From NCBI GenBank assembly GCA_017446685.1, contig JAFSQI010000059.1:1-34999 (forward strand): DNA of 34,999 nt, in the 5' to 3' direction. Under the pieces are notes generated by a model. The model was not told where the DNA came from, made no database searches, and saw nothing but the letters and a program-made list of their open reading frames with translations. The stretch comes from Butyrivibrio sp. (GTDB lineage: Bacteria > Bacillota > Clostridia > Lachnospirales > Lachnospiraceae). Below, in pieces: positions 32,003 through 34,999 of this stretch. Each line of letters starts with the position of its first letter. Position 1 is the first letter of the stretch. Position numbers and translations under genes: made by a program.

Positions 32003-34786
32003 TTATTTTAAAAGCCCGGATAAAGTCTCCATCATTTTGGGAAGTTCATATGGTTTTATAACATAACCGGAAATAATATCCTCAAAACGTGTCACTTCAA
32101 TTATATCAGGCTGATTTTCTGTCGATGCAACTATAGGTATATTCGCCTTAACCGGATCCATAAGCTCTCTAATATTGCGCAATGCATTTATATTGGTCTG
32201 ATCAGACAAATTGATATCAATCAAAATAATGTCAAAATAACCTGAGGGAGCTGCATTCATCTTCTCATAGGCCTCAAAAGCATCATTAGCAATCTGAATT
32301 TCAAATCCAACCTTTTTCATGATACGCCCTGTAATCTGCTGATTGGGAACTGTATCTTCAACAATCATAATTCTCTTTCCATAGAAGTCATAGGCATTCA
32401 AGGTCTCATGATCATAGATTTTATAACTATCGCCGGTAGATTCACTCATTTTAAAAGGAATCTCAAATATAAATGAAGTGCCTTCACCTTCAACACTGTT
32501 AACAAAAATTTCACCCTGCATCTTGTCAACAATCTGCTTGGTTATAGCCATACCAAATCCCTGTATTTCACTTCCACCTTCTATAGTAGATTTATCCTCG
32601 TTATATGGATCAAAAATAGAACTGACAAGTTTCGGGCTCATACCAATCCCATTATCACGAATTTCAAATTTGAGCTTAATTTTATCAGAAACACTTTCTT
32701 CCTCTGAAACGATAAGATCGATCATTCCATTAGGTGGAGTAAAGTATACTGCATTGGAAAAAATATTCAGAATTACTTGCGTAAGTCTCATTTTATCAGT
32801 AATAATGTTAACGTGATTTACATTTTTTAAATCCACATTAATAATATGCTGTTTTTCAATTACAGCAGATGAAGTAACTGCTCTAACATCATTAATGACA
32901 TCATGCAGATTAACATTCTGCTCATCCAGATGCACCTGGCCACTTTCAAGTCTACTAAAATCCAACACATCATTAATTACACTTAAAAGCTGATCAGAAT
33001 ATCTGCTCATAGTATCAAGATACTCATTTCTAAGCTTCATGTCTTCCGTATGCTTTGAAAGGTCAATAAGACCATTTATTGAGTTAATCGGATGTCGTAA
33101 ATCGTGAGTCATATTTTTCAGGAAAATAATCTTCTGTCTGTTTGAATTTTCAAGAGCAAGTCTATCTTTTTCCTTTTCATTAAGTCTTTTTGACTTATTT
33201 ATTGATTCTCTTATCAAGATAAGGAACACCAACATTCCAATTATCGCAAAGATAATGGAAATCAGCATCAGATGATTTCTAACAAAGTCCTTAAATGTGT
33301 AAGTATATAATTCGTCCGTATAATTATATGCAAGATTCAAAATATAATCCTGCCCCAAAATATTAATACCTCTGTTAAGAAGCTTTAACAGTGCCTCATT
33401 TCCAATTTTTACACCAAAGCTCTTCTCATCAGCATATCCAAGCTGTCTAAAATCAAGATCTCTATATCTGTACTGCTTGAGTATTCCGTTTGTTCTTAAT
33501 CCGTCAAGAACTGTATAGCTAACCTTTCCATCAACAACCGCATCAAGACATTTATTGATAGAATCATACGAAGAAATCGAATAATCAGAATAATGAGAAA
33601 TAATGTAGTAATACTGAATCTTATTCAGTCCATTGACAGCAAAATCCGAACTACTTGTTCCCATATATTTGTCACTATAGATTAAATTAGCATAAGAAGA
33701 TATAACCTGATTTGATAAATAAACGCCATCTTCTTCCGAATAAAAAAGTCCACCGCCAACAGGGAATGCCATATCTATTGTATTATCTGAAATTGCATCT
33801 ACAATTTCTTCATAAGAATCGTATCCGACATAATTGATTTGCAGATCTTTTACTCCCAGATTATAAAACAACGCAGGAACAACATCTTTTACAATGCCTG
33901 TAACATTTCCCTTATTGTCTGTGTCACTGTATGGAAGAAAATCATTGAGATACCCTACTTTAATACTTGTGTTTTCTCTTATCCACTCTCTTTCTTCCAA
34001 AGTAAATGCCTTACTTGATAATGAACCGGCATAATATTTATTTCTTAAAAGACTGATATAACCGGGCTCCTCTATAAAAAGCTGTTCCTGTGCCTGATTT
34101 AGTTCTTTTAATAAATCGACTCTGTCAATATTAACCGCAAGATAGTAATCTGCTTCACCAAATGTATATAGTGTCTGCGCATGATTTCTGTCATAGGTTC
34201 CCTCATATTCTGTGGCAAGAACATCTACTTCTTTTTTGTCAAAAGCTGATAAAAGTGTGTCGTAATTTTTATAAGTAATAACTTTAGCATCTATATCATG
34301 CTCATCAAGAAAAAGATACAGGCTATCTGCAATTGCACTTTCAAGAACACCAATTGTCCTGTCATTAAGCGTAGATGGGTTAGAATTAATAGAATCATCA
34401 TCCTCATGCTTAACCAGACCATAATACTCATATCCCATAGTTTTCTCGGGATATGAAATAATCTTTTCTCTTTCTTCGTTTTTGGCAAGGCCTGCAACAA
34501 GATCCACTTCACCATCCAGGAGCATCTGATAAACATCAGCAAAATCGCCATATACATACTCGTAAGACCATCCGGTATACTCAGATAGCTTTCGATAATA
34601 TTCGTAGGCATATCCATTTTTTACGGCTCCATCATAAGCCCCTTCTTCAAAAAGTTCATTGGAATAATATCCTACTCTTACCACTTTATTAACTGTATTC
34701 TTGGAATAGCTGTTTATTGGAAAGGCAGTAAAACAAATCATAAAAGAGAAAAAAATGATAAATAGTTTTTTTACCTTAATATACAT
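32003..34786 (-). CDS. Hybrid sensor histidine kinase with two solute-binding-like sensor domains
   Basis: Membrane sensor of a phosphorelay. The 927-aa protein has an N-terminal signal or anchor (residues 5-22) and two extracellular SBP_bac_3-like domains at about 34-260 and 273-495 (VVRVGYYSNELFEEGAYDG; IKVGYLNDFLPYSDTDNKG), as in BvgS-type sensors. A transmembrane helix (504-527) follows. The kinase core has H561 in MTHDLRHPIN, the N box at N678 and DNGIGM at 711-716. The C-terminal receiver (805-925) has E810/D811, phosphoacceptor D857 and K911. No PAS, HPt or output domain is seen. The ATG at 34786 is chosen; a TTG at 34798 also opens the frame but sits too close to the AGGAG site. Confidence 0.93.
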   Translation of the reverse strand: MYIKVKKLFIIFFSFMICFTAFPINSYSKNTVNKVVRVGYYSNELFEEGAYDGAVKNGYAYEYYRKLSEYTGWSYEYVYGDFADVYQMLLDGEVDLVAGLAKNEEREKIISYPEKTMGYEYYGLVKHEDDDSINSNPSTLNDRTIGVLESAIADSLYLFLDEHDIDAKVITYKNYDTLLSAFDKKEVDVLATEYEGTYDRNHAQTLYTFGEADYYLAVNIDRVDLLKELNQAQEQLFIEEPGYISLLRNKYYAGSLSSKAFTLEEREWIRENTSIKVGYLNDFLPYSDTDNKGNVTGIVKDVVPALFYNLGVKDLQINYVGYDSYEEIVDAISDNTIDMAFPVGGGLFYSEEDGVYLSNQVISSYANLIYSDKYMGTSSSDFAVNGLNKIQYYYIISHYSDYSISSYDSINKCLDAVVDGKVSYTVLDGLRTNGILKQYRYRDLDFRQLGYADEKSFGVKIGNEALLKLLNRGINILGQDYILNLAYNYTDELYTYTFKDFVRNHLMLISIIFAIIGMLVFLILIRESINKSKRLNEKEKDRLALENSNRQKIIFLKNMTHDLRHPINSINGLIDLSKHTEDMKLRNEYLDTMSRYSDQLLSVINDVLDFSRLESGQVHLDEQNVNLHDVINDVRAVTSSAVIEKQHIINVDLKNVNHVNIITDKMRLTQVILNIFSNAVYFTPPNGMIDLIVSEEESVSDKIKLKFEIRDNGIGMSPKLVSSIFDPYNEDKSTIEGGSEIQGFGMAITKQIVDKMQGEIFVNSVEGEGTSFIFEIPFKMSESTGDSYKIYDHETLNAYDFYGKRIMIVEDTVPNQQITGRIMKKVGFEIQIANDAFEAYEKMNAAPSGYFDIILIDINLSDQTNINALRNIRELMDPVKANIPIVASTENQPDIIEVTRFEDIISGYVIKPYELPKMMETLSGLLK

Positions 34787-34835
34787 TAATAAAAACAAAC
34801 TCCTAAATTTTTCATAAATTTACTCATACAGAGTA

Positions 34836-34864
34836 ATAATAACACATAACATATAAATAGTTAA
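34836..34864 (-). promoter_or_regulatory. Candidate promoter of the sensor kinase operon
   Basis: On the minus strand TTAACT (34859-34864) and TATTAT (34836-34841) are 17 bases apart, with TG one base before the -10 (extended -10). The rest of the stretch from 34787 to 34999 is extremely AT-rich, and I see no gene, known riboswitch or clear terminator in it. In such DNA chance matches are common. Confidence 0.4.
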
Positions 34865-34999
34865 ATAGTCAAAACATAAATTTTATACAATATATCTATA
34901 TATAAATTTTGTGCAATCTATTCACATTGATTTTTATAACTTTCTGAATTATAATCATATAGATTGTCTAAAATACAATAAAATAAAAATATAATTAAA

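Overview
This is a bacterial chromosome window that is AT-rich and almost entirely coded on the minus strand. It looks like a member of the Lachnospiraceae (Clostridia), possibly near Butyrivibrio or Pseudobutyrivibrio. The reasons are Gram-positive ribosome binding sites, frequent TTG/GTG starts, and family-typical blocks. These blocks are the radical SAM pair next to RNase G, rpmB divergent from asp23/fakA, a short HisG with HisZ, a second gyrase-type pair beside rsmD and coaD, and a GldA/F/G/DUF4340 exporter. The genus is inference. Every stretch over 300 bases carries a gene. I see no tRNA, rRNA, insertion sequence, phage gene or CRISPR array.

Layout in transcription order (right to left). 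(A) 34786-29919: a four-gene block with a 927-aa hybrid sensor kinase carrying two solute-binding-like domains, a rhomboid-like membrane protein that lacks the catalytic serine and ends in a zinc-ribbon-like tail, a truncated sigma-70-like protein, and a 138-aa unknown protein. An intrinsic terminator follows. (B) 29800-25126: ABC ATPase, ABC-2 permease, GldG-type protein and DUF4340 protein, then a terminator. (C) rpmB (L28), the only plus-strand gene, with its own promoter and terminator. (D) 24642-13378: asp23/Gls24 protein, FakA-type kinase, terminator-like hairpin, recG, DegV/FakB-type protein, parE/parC-type topoisomerase pair, rsmD, coaD and a coiled-coil protein. (E) 13243-9295: cell-wall amidase, RsuA-type and RluA-type pseudouridine synthases flanking a small membrane protein, and recU. 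(F) 9192-173: hisZ-hisG-hisD, a 224-bp gap, hisB, hisIE with an extra N-terminal domain, the radical SAM pair and rng. The left edge holds structured RNA that probably leads into rplU outside the window.

The most interesting material is in block A and in hisIE. Block A has the composition of a signalling module: an extracellular sensor, a catalytically dead rhomboid, and a sigma-derived protein that keeps the core-RNA-polymerase-binding part but has lost the usual -10 recognition residues and all of region 4. The hisIE product carries about 225 N-terminal residues that align with HisF, but both catalytic aspartates are replaced, so this looks like a pseudoenzyme fused to the HisI and HisE domains. 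hisA, hisF, hisH and hisC are not in the window, so the histidine pathway must be completed elsewhere.

All calls come from reading the sequence and remembered family motifs. No database search, structure prediction or promoter calculation was run.
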